NCBI GenBank assembly: GCA_017469425.1
Contig: JAFUGJ010000025.1
Span: 49,051 to 113,050 of the forward strand
DNA: 64,000 nt
Reading direction: 5' to 3'
From: Bacteroidales bacterium
Lineage (GTDB): Bacteria; Bacteroidota; Bacteroidia; Bacteroidales; UBA932
Both the position numbers and the translations under genes were made by a program. Below the pieces are notes generated by a model. It searched no databases, was not told where the DNA came from, and saw only the letters and a program-made list of their open reading frames with translations. The stretch's first letter is position 1. Each line of letters starts with the position of its first letter. Positions 28,177-37,291 of the stretch are shown one piece after another.

Positions 28177-29562
28177 ATGGCAGCGGCAAAGACATTATGG
28201 TACTGCACTTCGTGCGGAAATGAAAGCCCCAAGTGGATGGGGCGCTGTCCGGCGTGCGGTGAGTGGAATACCATGGTTGAGGCTCCGGTGGAAAAGAAGT
28301 CTTCGGCCGGAGGCTCAAAGGGTGTGTCGAAAGCCGCTTCTTCGGAGCGCAGGCCGGTGAGGCTGAAGGACATTGACCATTCCCGCGAGGCGCGCGTTTC
28401 GCTCGGCCTTGCCGAAGTGGACAGGCTGCTCGGGGGAGGAATGGTTCCGGGGTCGCTTGTGCTTGTGGGAGGAGAACCGGGAATAGGAAAATCAACCCTC
28501 AGCCTACAGATTCCCCTTGCTTCGGGGCTCAGGACATTGTATGTCACCGGCGAAGAGAGCGAAAGGCAGGTGAAAATGCGTGCCGACAGGCTTTCCGGCA
28601 ATGCCGCGGACGGGCTGGAAACCACGCTCATCTACAGCGAAACCCGTATCGAGGACATCCTTTCGCACGCGAGGGAACTAAGTCCGGAACTTATGATAGT
28701 GGATTCGGTGCAGACCATGTTTACCGATTCCGTGGAATCCACTCCCGGCAGCGTGAGCCAGATTAAGGAAGTGGCTGCCATGCTGCTGCGATTTGCCAAG
28801 GAGAGCGGATTGCCCGTTATCCTTATCGGCCATATCACCAAGGACGGATATATTGCAGGTCCCAAGATTCTGGAGCATATCGTCGATGTCGTGCTGCAGT
28901 TCGAAGGGGAGAACAGGGCATCGTACAGGATACTGCGCAGCATCAAGAACCGTTTCGGCTCCACTTCGGAGATTGCGGTCTTTGAAATGACAGGCACCGG
29001 CCTTCGCGAAGTTGCAAATCCTTCGGAAATGTTGATTCCCATGCACGAGGCCGGACTCAGCGGAGCAGCCATCTGCGCAATGCTCGATGGCTCCAGGCCC
29101 CTCCTCTTCGAGGTTCAGGCCCTGGTGTCCAGCGCCGTGTACGGCACTGCCCAGCGCTCCGCCACAGGCTTCGACACCCGTCGTCTGAACATGCTGCTCG
29201 CAGTGCTGGAAAAACGCGCCGGATTCCACCTCAGCGCCAAGGATGTTTTCCTTAACATGGCGGGCGGCCTCAAGGTCAGCGACCCTGCCGCCGACCTTGC
29301 GGTTATCGCAGCCGTGCTTTCATCCAACTTCGATTACTCAATTCCCTCCGACTGCTGCTTCGCTGGCGAAGTTGGCCTCAGCGGCGAAATCCGCCCCGTC
29401 GGCCAGACCGACCGACGCATCGGCGAAGCCGCCCGCCTGGGCTTCCGCAAGATATTCGTAAGTTCATACAGCCCCGCGTCCGGGAGCCTCCCCAAAGAAA
29501 TCAAAGTCGTAAAAGTGGCCGATGTACCGGCCCTCGTAAAATCTCTTTTCAGGAATGCGTAG
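28177..29562 (+). CDS. radA: DNA repair protein RadA
   Basis: RadA is a RecA-like motor that extends heteroduplex during recombinational repair. The 461-aa protein has an N-terminal zinc finger (CTSCG and CPACGEW, residues about 9-30), a Walker A GEPGIGKST (about 98-106), the RadA-specific KNRFGST (about 262-268) and a C-terminal Lon-protease-like domain (GGLKVSDPAADLAV near 365). It starts 1 nt after the upstream stop and overlaps the next gene by 8 bp. Confidence 0.97.
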   Translation: MAAAKTLWYCTSCGNESPKWMGRCPACGEWNTMVEAPVEKKSSAGGSKGVSKAASSERRPVRLKDIDHSREARVSLGLAEVDRLLGGGMVPGSLVLVGGEPGIGKSTLSLQIPLASGLRTLYVTGEESERQVKMRADRLSGNAADGLETTLIYSETRIEDILSHARELSPELMIVDSVQTMFTDSVESTPGSVSQIKEVAAMLLRFAKESGLPVILIGHITKDGYIAGPKILEHIVDVVLQFEGENRASYRILRSIKNRFGSTSEIAVFEMTGTGLREVANPSEMLIPMHEAGLSGAAICAMLDGSRPLLFEVQALVSSAVYGTAQRSATGFDTRRLNMLLAVLEKRAGFHLSAKDVFLNMAGGLKVSDPAADLAVIAAVLSSNFDYSIPSDCCFAGEVGLSGEIRPVGQTDRRIGEAARLGFRKIFVSSYSPASGSLPKEIKVVKVADVPALVKSLFRNA

Positions 29563-30937
29563 AATCCTTATCACTCTCCTTGCGCTCTGCATCTGCGGCG
29601 CCGTTTTTTGCAAAGACTTCAACGAAAAGAAAGTCGTGGTGAACCTGGCAGTTATCAGCGACACGCATGTCAACGGCTACAACACCGTTCCCGCCTACAA
29701 GTTCCGCAGCGCCCTCATCCAGGAGCGCGACTACGCCGCTCGCTTCGGCGGGCTCGACGGCATCGTGGTGGTCGGCGACCTGGTGGACAGCCCAGCGTGG
29801 GATGCCCGCAAATACACCGAAATTGACGACTGGAAGCGCCTCTACGAGAGTGTTTTCGACCCTAAAGAGATGCCGCTTGCCTACACCGTGGGCAACCATG
29901 ATGTATGGAAAGAGTGGACGCCAAATACCTATAAGGAAGCAAAGCAGTTCACCCGCCGCTTCGGCCCTGACTATTACCGCACCGAAGTGGGCGACCCACG
30001 CATGGCGGAAGAATTCGAATGCCGCCACAATGTTATCGGCGGCTATCATATCCTGGCGCTCACGCCCAACGGACGCGACCCTGTGGTGTATCCCGAGGAA
30101 TCCATCAGGTGGCTCGACGAACAGCTCAAAGCCATTACCGAGGCCGAGCCAGACAAATATGTCATCGTCATTACCCATGCCATGATTTACGGCACGGTTT
30201 ACGGGAGTTTCCTCGACGACACCTACAAGAAGCATCCCGGCTACTGGAGTACAAAGGCTCTTACGGAGGTGCTTGCAAAATACCCGCAGGCCGTCACTTT
30301 CGGAGGGCATCTGCACTTTCCCCTGAACGACCCGCGCAGCATCTGGCAGGGCGACTTTACCGTGATGGGCACGGCGTCCACCCGCTATATGGCAATCGAT
30401 AACGGCGGCTATGAGGACATGGCGGGCTACACCGTCATGAAAGACAAGGACGAGTATTCCGAGGGCCTGCTGCTCCAGTTTGACAACAAGGGCAACATGC
30501 GCGCCGTGCGAATGGATTTCTATAACCAGACCACCATAGGTGAGCCCTGGGTCATGCGGCATCCTTCGGCGGAGCCCCGCTCAAAATATTCCCCTGCCAG
30601 TCGCAAGGCTGCAAACAAGGCCCCTGTGCTGAGCGGCATAGAGTGCAAGGACCTCGGCCCTGCAAAGGACGGAAAGCACCGCATCGCAGTCAGCTGGCCT
30701 GCCGGAGAGGACGATGAATTCGCGCACACTTATTTTCTTACCATAAAGAGATACGGCGAGACTGTTGCAGTGAAAAAGGTTCTTTCCGACTTCTACCATG
30801 AGCCGCGCCCTTCGCTCATGAAAAAGACTTGGACCCGCACTCTCGAACTTGCTCCGGGTTCCTACGAATTCTCCCTCCGCGCAATCGATTCATGGGATGC
30901 GGAAAGCAATACCGTAAGTGCTTCCCTCTCGTTTTGA
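29555..30937 (+). CDS. Secreted calcineurin-like metallophosphoesterase
   Basis: A predicted periplasmic phosphohydrolase of 460 aa with a signal peptide (residues 1-20). The metal motifs appear in order: SDTHVNG (about 32), VVGDLVDS (about 72), VGNHDVW (about 112), THAMIYG (about 208) and GGHLHFPLND (about 249). A beta-rich C-terminal domain of about 90 aa follows. The substrate is unknown. The start overlaps radA by 8 bp, so it is the last gene of the hppA operon. Confidence 0.85.
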   Translation: MRRILITLLALCICGAVFCKDFNEKKVVVNLAVISDTHVNGYNTVPAYKFRSALIQERDYAARFGGLDGIVVVGDLVDSPAWDARKYTEIDDWKRLYESVFDPKEMPLAYTVGNHDVWKEWTPNTYKEAKQFTRRFGPDYYRTEVGDPRMAEEFECRHNVIGGYHILALTPNGRDPVVYPEESIRWLDEQLKAITEAEPDKYVIVITHAMIYGTVYGSFLDDTYKKHPGYWSTKALTEVLAKYPQAVTFGGHLHFPLNDPRSIWQGDFTVMGTASTRYMAIDNGGYEDMAGYTVMKDKDEYSEGLLLQFDNKGNMRAVRMDFYNQTTIGEPWVMRHPSAEPRSKYSPASRKAANKAPVLSGIECKDLGPAKDGKHRIAVSWPAGEDDEFAHTYFLTIKRYGETVAVKKVLSDFYHEPRPSLMKKTWTRTLELAPGSYEFSLRAIDSWDAESNTVSASLSF

Positions 30938-30970
30938 CGCAAGGTTTTCTGAAAACAGGATTTATAGGGT

Positions 30971-31402
30971 ATGAAGCATCTATGTAAACTTGGTGTCTTT
31001 TTGGCCTGCGTGCTCGCCGCTGTCGCCTGTGCTACCGACATGGATCCCTTCCAGGGAGGTACCGGGGTGAGGGCGAATATAAACGGGAGGGCCTACATAA
31101 TGATAGGTTCGCCTAACGGAACTTCGTATGTATTCATGCCCAATGACAAGGTCTTCAATTGTTCGGTTATTCTTATGAGCCGTGTAGGTTCGGAGAACCT
31201 CAAGCTCTCTTTCGGCCTGGAAGATGTGTCCGCCCTCGTTACGGGAAAGCAGTACAGTCTCATTGATGCGCATTTGGGGGATGCTTCCATGAGCGGAACA
31301 GTGATTTTCAATACGCTCGGTCCGGGATATGTCGAGGCGGGTTTTTCTCTCTCCGGAGGCGGTTACGATGTGCGTCACGGGTTCCTGCGTCTTAAAAAAT
31401 GA
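30971..31402 (+). CDS. Hypothetical small lipoprotein
   Basis: The 143-aa protein has a signal peptide with a lipobox (AAVAC, Cys at about residue 20) and a short mature domain predicted to be beta-rich. I recognise no family. The next gene starts 7 nt after its stop, so the two probably form a unit on the cell envelope. Confidence 0.7.
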   Translation: MKHLCKLGVFLACVLAAVACATDMDPFQGGTGVRANINGRAYIMIGSPNGTSYVFMPNDKVFNCSVILMSRVGSENLKLSFGLEDVSALVTGKQYSLIDAHLGDASMSGTVIFNTLGPGYVEAGFSLSGGGYDVRHGFLRLKK

Positions 31403-31409
31403 TGCCGTC

Positions 31410-32018
31410 ATGCGAAAGTTCTTAGTCTTTATTGTCTTTGCAACATTCACTGCTTCCTCTTTATGCTGCGCCCAGAACACCGGCTGCTGGAGGCTGGAAG
31501 GTGGCTTGGGATTTTATAGCGTTTTCGACAGGGGCAATTCCAATGTAAGACATTCAGAGATAGTCGAAAGCTACGATGTCAAAAGCTACGATGGGATTGT
31601 TTATGAGAATGAGTCCGTAATCCTGCCGACACTTTTTGTGGCGGGAGGATATGTTTTCCCGGAAGCACCGGTAGGTCTTTTCCTTGATTTGTATGCAAAC
31701 TATGCTTGGAATAATCTGAAAGGAGGGCCCGCGGTATTGCACGAAAAGGAACTGATTCTGCATCTTCTTCCCGAGCTCCGTCTGTATTATGTACGGCGAC
31801 ATGGATTCGACCTCTATGCCTCTCTTGCCGCAGGTGCACGGATGCGCAATTATTCCGAGGTGTATCAGGGCGACAGGATAGACAGCACCGGCTTCGACTT
31901 TTCCTGGCAGGTTTCTCCCCTTGGCGCTTCCTACGGAGAGCATTGGTATTTCACCTGGGAAATGGGATGGGGCCGTGCCTTCTCCGCCGTGAAGGTAAAT
32001 TGCGGATTCAGGTTCTAA
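31410..32018 (+). CDS. Hypothetical outer-membrane-like protein
   Basis: The 202-aa protein has a signal peptide cleaved near CCAQ (residue 21). It shows alternating hydrophobic/polar strands rich in Gly and aromatic residues, and ends in Phe (GFRF), the usual last residue of outer-membrane barrels. An eight-stranded barrel is plausible. ATG 31410 is taken because it opens the signal peptide; the frame extends upstream inside the previous gene. Its stop overlaps that of aroB. Confidence 0.65.
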   Translation: MRKFLVFIVFATFTASSLCCAQNTGCWRLEGGLGFYSVFDRGNSNVRHSEIVESYDVKSYDGIVYENESVILPTLFVAGGYVFPEAPVGLFLDLYANYAWNNLKGGPAVLHEKELILHLLPELRLYYVRRHGFDLYASLAAGARMRNYSEVYQGDRIDSTGFDFSWQVSPLGASYGEHWYFTWEMGWGRAFSAVKVNCGFRF

Positions 32019-32971
32019 AGCTCGAACTTCAGCTTTTTTACCGTGACTTTTCCGATTCGTACCGGCAGGACGAGTCGGATTTTTCCTTCTTCAGCTTTCT
32101 TGTCCTTCAGGATTGCCGGGAGCAGTTCTTCCGGGCGGCAGGGAAGTTCGGTGGGAAGCCCGCAGGTCTTCAGGTCTTTTCGTATCCGTTCCGACAGCCC
32201 GGGGTCTTCAGCGATGCCAAGCCTTTCAGAGTATTTGGCTGCCTCTACCATACCTATTGCAACCGCTTCGCCGTGGGTGTATGAAGCTTTCCCCGTTTTT
32301 TTCTGCCACCATTCTATCGCGTGGGCCCAGGTATGGCCAAGATTGAGTTTGCGGCGTTCCCCGTTTTCGAATTCATCTTTTTCGACTATCTCCTGCTTGA
32401 TTCCTGCGGCAATCTGGATGAGTTCGGCGAGTTCGCCGGACGAAGAAAAGAGTTCCACTGTCCGCTCATAGGCGTGGCCGGGATTTTTGATGATGAAAGT
32501 TTTCAGCATTTCGGCAAGGCCGCTGCGAAATTCTCTTTCGGGAAGGGTTTCGAGCACTTCCGGGAAGATTGCGGTGAACTCCGGCTGGCGGATTACTCCA
32601 AGGAGATTTTTGTAACCATCCAGATTTACTCCCGTCTTGCCTCCTATTGCGGCATCAACCTGGGAAAGAAGGGTCGTGGGCACATTTGCGTAGCGTATGC
32701 CGCGTTTGTAGATGCATGAGGCAAAGCCTGCCATGTCGGTGGTAAGTCCTCCGCCCACTGCCAGAACAAGTGCGTCCCGGTCGGCCCCCTGCTCCAGCAG
32801 CCACCTGCAGATGAGCATAACGGTGTCGATGGTTTTGACTTCTTCCGATGTGTCGATGGCAAGAAGCGGCATCTTCTTTCCGAGCAGATTCCTTGCAAAG
32901 CCCTCCACATTCCTGTCGCAGACTACAAATACCTGCCTGTATCCCTTTAATTCAGATTTCAGTGCGTTCAT
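32015..32971 (-). CDS. aroB: 3-dehydroquinate synthase
   Basis: AroB converts DAHP to 3-dehydroquinate in the shikimate pathway using NAD and a divalent metal. The 318-aa protein has the NAD motif VGGGLTTDMAGF (about 72-83), the signature TTLLSQVDAAIGGKTGVN (about 98-115), a zinc ligand Glu in GLAEMLK, and LNLGHTWAHAIE (about 218-229), where most homologues have GH-x-GHAIE. It is slightly shorter than the 350-360 aa norm at the N-terminus. Confidence 0.95.
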   Translation of the reverse strand: MNALKSELKGYRQVFVVCDRNVEGFARNLLGKKMPLLAIDTSEEVKTIDTVMLICRWLLEQGADRDALVLAVGGGLTTDMAGFASCIYKRGIRYANVPTTLLSQVDAAIGGKTGVNLDGYKNLLGVIRQPEFTAIFPEVLETLPEREFRSGLAEMLKTFIIKNPGHAYERTVELFSSSGELAELIQIAAGIKQEIVEKDEFENGERRKLNLGHTWAHAIEWWQKKTGKASYTHGEAVAIGMVEAAKYSERLGIAEDPGLSERIRKDLKTCGLPTELPCRPEELLPAILKDKKAEEGKIRLVLPVRIGKVTVKKLKFEL

Positions 32972-32996
32972 ACGGGGCGCAAGTTACGAATTTTCC

Positions 32997-33026
32997 TTTG
33001 ATAACTGAAGATTTTTCGTACCTTTG
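32997..33026 (+). promoter_or_regulatory. tRNA-Leu promoter
   Basis: TTTG (32997-33000) and TACCTTTG (33019-33026), 18 nt apart, lie 20 bp upstream of the tRNA 5' end. Confidence 0.65.
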
Positions 33027-33046
33027 CACTTCAAGCGTGAGCTAAA

Positions 33047-33131
33047 GCCCGGATGGCGGAATTGGTAGACGCGCTGGACTCAAAATCCAGTGTCCCTTAA
33101 AGACGTGCGGGTTCGATTCCCGCTCTGGGCA
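33047..33131 (+). tRNA. tRNA-Leu (anticodon CAA)
   Basis: A complete cloverleaf. The acceptor strand GCCCGGA pairs with TCTGGGC with one G-T wobble, the D-arm includes GGCGGAATTGGTAGACGC, the anticodon stem-loop is CTGGA-CTCAAAA-TCCAG, a long variable arm identifies a class II tRNA, and the T-arm is CGGGTTCGATTCCCG. CAA reads the UUG codon. The CCA end is not fully encoded. Confidence 0.97.
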
Positions 33132-33136
33132 CCTGA

Positions 33137-33180
33137 CCGGAATCTTTCGAATTTTTCGAGGATTCCGGCCTTTCCTTTTT
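33137..33180 (+). terminator. Terminator after tRNA-Leu
   Basis: CCGGAATC (33137-33144) pairs with GATTCCGG (33161-33168), with an inner TCGA/TCGA pairing, and a pyrimidine tract ending in TTTTT follows. Confidence 0.75.
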
Positions 33181-33185
33181 GGAGG

Positions 33186-33425
33186 TTATTCAAAAGTAAA
33201 GCGGATGCGGGAGCGGATGTCCGTGGGGATTTGACGGCTGTCTACATACTGCCACTCGTCTATCATGTAGCCGCCGTGACGCTCTATGTTCTGTTCGATG
33301 TCCTCCTTTATACCAAGCTTCAGGATGAGTTCTTCCGTTGATTCAAACCAGTATTCCTGACTGTTCGGAAGGGTAATTGTCAAGATTTCTGTGCAGAGAT
33401 TGCATTGCTCGAAAAGTTGTTTCAT
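33186..33425 (-). CDS. Hypothetical protein, 79 aa
   Basis: A small acidic soluble protein beginning MKQLFEQCNLCTEILT, with no recognisable domain. It lies 12 nt behind the downstream end of the Tat-type metallophosphoesterase and is probably the last gene of that minus-strand unit. The function is not inferable. Confidence 0.55.
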   Translation of the reverse strand: MKQLFEQCNLCTEILTITLPNSQEYWFESTEELILKLGIKEDIEQNIERHGGYMIDEWQYVDSRQIPTDIRSRIRFTFE

Positions 33426-33437
33426 GGATTAAAATCT

Positions 33438-34388
33438 TTAGATAAACAGCACTTCGCGTCCTGTGAAGAGGAATCCTCCGCCAACCACATATTCGCGGCA
33501 GGTGGGTGAGAACTGGTCTTCGGTGGTAATGTGCAGGTGTCCTGCAAGGATGCACTTCAGCAGCGGCTCTTTTTTCAGGTATGCGATGAAATCGCGGGTG
33601 ACCTTGTCGGTTTTCTGGACGAGGCAGTCGCCGGTGTACTCTGGCACTTCTCCGCTGGTCATTGGCTCGCGGGTGCGCCAGAAGCGGCAGTTTTCGCGGT
33701 ATATCTTGTCAGTATAGAAAGGTACATGCATGCACAGCACAATAGGCAGGCCCTTCCTGACCTCCTTCTTGAAACGCCTGACCTGCTCTTTGGTCACCGT
33801 TCCGTACACATCGTCGAGGGTGATGAAATTCACTCCGTGCAGCACCTGGGAAGTGAACAGGATATCCCCGGGAAAATGCTCCTGGAGGAGCTTTCGCGTA
33901 GGATCCTTGTAGGCTTCGTCTTCTTTATAGTCGCGCGTGAGGTCCTTGTATTCGTGGTTGCCGATGTTGCCTATGAATCCTTCACCGAAATATTTTGCCA
34001 CGAGGTCGAAATTCGCTTCGCTCTGCCAGTCGATGATGTCGCCGGTGTGCAGGACATATTCCACATGCTCCTTTGCCCATGCGAGTGCATCGCGCAGGGC
34101 CTCTTCCTGTCTTCCTCCGAAAGTACGGGTGCGCCGCGCCTTTTCATTCAGCTGGCGTTCGCCTTCGTGGGGATACGCGTCGGTAAGATGCGAATCGGAT
34201 ATGTGCAGCAGGGAGAAAGGGCGCTCCAAGCCAATTTCCACGGTGGCATAGCTCATCGAGAGCCTTTCGAATCGGCCTCTTTCGGGGAAGATTTCGGGTT
34301 TGTCTTCGGCAAATGAAGGCAGTTGCGAAGTGGCGAGCAGGGCTCCGGTGCCCGCCAGTCTTTTAAGAAAAGATCTTCTGTCAGTCAT
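33438..34388 (-). CDS. Exported metallophosphoesterase with Tat-like signal
   Basis: The 316-aa protein begins with DRRSFLKRLAG (residues 3-13), a twin-arginine-type signal, so it is probably exported folded with its metals. Calcineurin-like motifs follow: HISDSHL (about 62), HTGDIIDW (about 115), NIGNHEY (about 140) and AGHLH (about 283). The substrate is unknown. It lies 12 nt after the MBL-fold lipoprotein gene and is likely cotranscribed. Confidence 0.82.
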   Translation of the reverse strand: MTDRRSFLKRLAGTGALLATSQLPSFAEDKPEIFPERGRFERLSMSYATVEIGLERPFSLLHISDSHLTDAYPHEGERQLNEKARRTRTFGGRQEEALRDALAWAKEHVEYVLHTGDIIDWQSEANFDLVAKYFGEGFIGNIGNHEYKDLTRDYKEDEAYKDPTRKLLQEHFPGDILFTSQVLHGVNFITLDDVYGTVTKEQVRRFKKEVRKGLPIVLCMHVPFYTDKIYRENCRFWRTREPMTSGEVPEYTGDCLVQKTDKVTRDFIAYLKKEPLLKCILAGHLHITTEDQFSPTCREYVVGGGFLFTGREVLFI

Positions 34389-34400
34389 GGTTGATATATC

Positions 34401-35168
34401 TTACTGCATCTGACGGAGACGGACATCGATTCCGGGAAGCTGCTCCGGGATGGATGAGATGTCGGTTTTGCTGAAATGATAGGGGATGAGCACTTTGGGC
34501 TGTATGACATTCGCGGCTTTTACACACTGCTCTACGGTCATGGTAAACGGCTGGTTTACAGGCAGGAAGGCTATATCAATGTCTTTTAGGTCCGCCATTT
34601 CGGGAACATCCTCGGTGTCGCCCGCCACATAGATGCGCAGGCCGTCGATGTTGAGGATGTATCCGTTGCCGTTTCCTTTCGGGTGGAACATCTCCCTTCC
34701 GGGAGTTGTGTTATAGGCGGGCACGGCTTCCAGCAGTATGCTCTCCTTCCTGCGTCCGGGAACCTGCAGTTTCAGGCTCTCGCCGTTGCCGATGACTTCG
34801 CCACGGCCAATGATGTCGGCGCTGGTCCGGTTGAGGATAAGCCGCGTGTCCGGCCCGGTAAGAGTGCGGATGGTGGAATCTTCCAGATGGTCGGGATGCT
34901 CATGGGTAACAAGGATTACATCGGCTTTCGGGAACTCCGCTGCATAGTCGGTGTGCTTCCCGAATTTGGCCACGGGGTCAACCTGGATTGACATCCCCCG
35001 ATAGTTTATCTCAAGGGAACCATGTTTGATTAGGGTAATCTGCACCTTCCCCTTCTTGGTGGCAAAGGTTTCGGTTTCGTATTTCCCGGGGGCGGCGCCA
35101 TTCTTTCCGGTGCATGACACAATCCCGAGCAGGCTGAGCAGGACAGGTAAAATTCTCATAACAGGCAT
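34401..35168 (-). CDS. MBL-fold metal-dependent hydrolase lipoprotein
   Basis: A UlaG-like metallo-beta-lactamase-fold protein of 255 aa. The metal motif THEHPDHLE (about 89-97) and a later AGDTEDVPEM segment (about 179-188) are intact. The final metal His is in LIPYHFS (about 228). A lipoprotein signal with Cys in GIVSC (about residue 19) predicts anchoring in the envelope. MRILPVL, three codons in, is an alternative start. The natural substrate is unknown. Confidence 0.85.
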   Translation of the reverse strand: MPVMRILPVLLSLLGIVSCTGKNGAAPGKYETETFATKKGKVQITLIKHGSLEINYRGMSIQVDPVAKFGKHTDYAAEFPKADVILVTHEHPDHLEDSTIRTLTGPDTRLILNRTSADIIGRGEVIGNGESLKLQVPGRRKESILLEAVPAYNTTPGREMFHPKGNGNGYILNIDGLRIYVAGDTEDVPEMADLKDIDIAFLPVNQPFTMTVEQCVKAANVIQPKVLIPYHFSKTDISSIPEQLPGIDVRLRQMQ

Positions 35169-35194
35169 ATTTTGCCTAAAGATACGAAAAATGT

Positions 35195-35962
35195 TTAATT
35201 CCAGGCCGACCAGGAGGTTTGAGCTTCAATTTCTTCTTCTATGGCATCGTCCAGTCCCGTAAACAAATCGAAGCCTGTGAGGGCTTCCACCTCGTTCACG
35301 CTCACTATGGCCTTCTTAACCGGCTGTTTTCCGGAATTGTTTTCGAAAAGGAAGGCGAGAGAATGATATCCGCTTTTGTCGTGCCGGAGCACCGCTTTGA
35401 AGAATCCGTCGGGCACCGTCACTTTCCGGCTCCCTATCGTCCGCACCTGTCCTTCGCTTACATAAGGTCCGCAGACCACCCAGACCCTCCCATAGCGCCG
35501 GGCCCAGTCGCGCACATACTTCTCCAAGGTGTTCCATGCCTTGCTGTTCAGGTCATGGTTCTGCGGGCAGATGTTCGTGAGATAAAAACTCTGCTCCATG
35601 GCCTTGCGCGACCATTTCATGTCGGCGGCAGGAGCCATGTGCCCTTTATCCCATCCGGAGTTGCTGTAATCCTCCCTCATGGCCTGCCTGCCCTTGTATC
35701 CCATGTCCATCCCAAAGCTGCCGCTGCGGTCGAGGTTCCCTTCCAGTTCTTCGGCGGTGAGTTCGTATGCCACCCAGTCGGGAATCAGCCTCCGGGTATT
35801 GTATTTGAGGGTAAACCCCTCGTATTGCAGGACAACATCGCCGGGGCCGGTGGCGGGAAGTTCCATCGGGCATCCCTCCGGCTCCGCTGCAAAACCGTAT
35901 CCCTGCGAAATACAGGCATTCGCAGAGATACAGATTATCAGTAGCAATGCAGGAAAACGCAT
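35195..35962 (-). CDS. Secreted DNA/RNA non-specific endonuclease
   Basis: A 255-aa nuclease of the NucA/EndoG beta-beta-alpha-metal type. The catalytic motif is WDKGHMAPAADM (about 106-117), with the general-base His, and the metal Asn is in LTNICPQNHDLN (about 130-141). The signal peptide ends at about residue 17. Such enzymes scavenge nucleotides or defend against free DNA. The start is 1 nt after the stop of the PspC gene. Confidence 0.9.
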   Translation of the reverse strand: MRFPALLLIICISANACISQGYGFAAEPEGCPMELPATGPGDVVLQYEGFTLKYNTRRLIPDWVAYELTAEELEGNLDRSGSFGMDMGYKGRQAMREDYSNSGWDKGHMAPAADMKWSRKAMEQSFYLTNICPQNHDLNSKAWNTLEKYVRDWARRYGRVWVVCGPYVSEGQVRTIGSRKVTVPDGFFKAVLRHDKSGYHSLAFLFENNSGKQPVKKAIVSVNEVEALTGFDLFTGLDDAIEEEIEAQTSWSAWN

Positions 35963-35963
35963 C

Positions 35964-36167
35964 TTAAGCCTCCCTGCCCGCTTCCGGCTCCTGGGGAACT
36001 ATAATCATTGCAAGGATGTAGGCAAACAGGCCGCCCCCTGCGCAGAAAGTGGCAACTACCCATGCCAGACGGATGATGGTGGGGTCGATATTGAAATACT
36101 GTCCAAGTCCGCCGCAAACACCGGCAAGCTGCCTGTCGGTCCTGCTTCTGTAAAGTTTCTTTCCCAT
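35964..36167 (-). CDS. PspC-domain membrane protein
   Basis: The 67-aa product matches the PspC domain: LYRSRTDRQLAGVCGGLGQYFNIDPTIIR-type sequence followed by one transmembrane helix. PspC proteins sense envelope stress. ATG 36167 (MGKKLYRS) is preferred over an in-frame start ten codons earlier, because the promoter lies only about 30 bp upstream. Confidence 0.88.
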   Translation of the reverse strand: MGKKLYRSRTDRQLAGVCGGLGQYFNIDPTIIRLAWVVATFCAGGGLFAYILAMIIVPQEPEAGREA

Positions 36168-36199
36168 ATTTATAACTGTATTAGTATCATAGTACACTG

Positions 36200-36230
36200 C
36201 AAAGATAAAGATATTTTTTTATCCTGCAAA
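36200..36230 (-). promoter_or_regulatory. PspC-nuclease promoter
   Basis: On the minus strand TTTG (complement of 36227-36230), a 19-nt gap and TATCTTTG (complement of 36200-36207) form an exact Bacteroidetes promoter. Confidence 0.75.
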
Positions 36231-36275
36231 ATAACTGCTGCGAAACTGTTGTATCTCCGCGACATCAATGTAAAG

Positions 36276-37289
36276 CTATCGTCTTTCAAGGCTATATCGC
36301 TCTACACCTTTTTTGAGGTGGTTGTGCATCGTATAGACGAGCTTTCTCGGGGAGATGACTTTTATTCCTTCAGCGAAGCCAAGGAGAAGGCGCACGAGCT
36401 CCCGGTTGATGATGATGTAGAGTTCGAATACCATAGAACCGTCTTCCTGCAGTTCCAGAATCCGCTGGCTGGAGTGGAAGGGTTTTGTACGGATGTAGGG
36501 CGCATCCCCGGGGGCGGCCCAGAGGACGACCCTTTCCGGCTTATCCGAGCGGAACTTAGTCACACCAACCATGTCCGCGAACCACTGTTCAGGAATGAAA
36601 TCAGGGTCTTCCATATACGGAGTGTCGGGGGCTTCTGAGAGGTCGACTATACGGTCAAGGGCCAGGTTCTCGATATCCTTTTTGCCACGCCGCCCGAAGA
36701 TGAACCAGCGGTTGTTGAACTCCTTCAGGGCATAGGGGTGGAAGATAAAAGTGTTGGGGATTTTCGCCCGGAAACTCTGATAGGTCATGCGGACGGCTTT
36801 CTTGCCTAAGATTGCGGCGTGTAATGGTTCTATGAACTCCAGGCCCTTCAGCTGGTCGTTCTTGTCAAAGAAGATTACCGGGCGTGAAAGGTCTTTAGTC
36901 ACATGTACCAGATCCTCCAGACGGCTCACTATCCCTTGCATCCCGGCGAATTCATGAAATCCTGAAAGCTGCCGGAGCACTTTCACCGCCTCTCCCATTT
37001 TCTCCACATCCTGAGTTGACAGGGGCGATTCGGTGATGGAGAACTCCGGGTCCTCGTAGATGTAGTACTTGTGGTCTATGACCTTGATGGGCGCCTCGTA
37101 GAGTTTTCGCATGTTCTGGATATCCAGTTGGACGGTGCGCTTGGATACACCGTCGTCCCGCCCTTCAAATTCATATAGGGCGTCAGAGCAAGCATCAATG
37201 AGGTTTTCAAGCGTCCACCTGCGGTAGTGGTTCTGCAGGCAGCCATCAATGGTCTTATAGCGGATAAGGGCGTTCTTGGATACAGGCAT
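36276..37289 (-). CDS. WYL-domain transcriptional regulator
   Basis: The 337-aa protein has an N-terminal winged-helix region (about 1-65, SKRTVQLDIQNMRKLY) and a WYL domain (about 150-235, with FHPYALKEFNNRWFIFGRR). The C-terminal extension is typical of the family. WYL proteins often control phage-defence and DNA- or RNA-damage genes by sensing nucleic acid ligands. It lies 2 nt behind the RhuM/Fic gene and marks the left end of the accessory island. It is a candidate for binding the TTGAC-N7-GTCAA sites. Confidence 0.88.
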   Translation of the reverse strand: MPVSKNALIRYKTIDGCLQNHYRRWTLENLIDACSDALYEFEGRDDGVSKRTVQLDIQNMRKLYEAPIKVIDHKYYIYEDPEFSITESPLSTQDVEKMGEAVKVLRQLSGFHEFAGMQGIVSRLEDLVHVTKDLSRPVIFFDKNDQLKGLEFIEPLHAAILGKKAVRMTYQSFRAKIPNTFIFHPYALKEFNNRWFIFGRRGKKDIENLALDRIVDLSEAPDTPYMEDPDFIPEQWFADMVGVTKFRSDKPERVVLWAAPGDAPYIRTKPFHSSQRILELQEDGSMVFELYIIINRELVRLLLGFAEGIKVISPRKLVYTMHNHLKKGVERYSLERR

Positions 37290-37291
37290 GG

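Noticed and set aside
33047-36275. tRNA-Leu as the integration site of the accessory island
   Set aside because: Three kilobases of ordinary genes lie between, and no repeat of the tRNA 3' end was found in the island.
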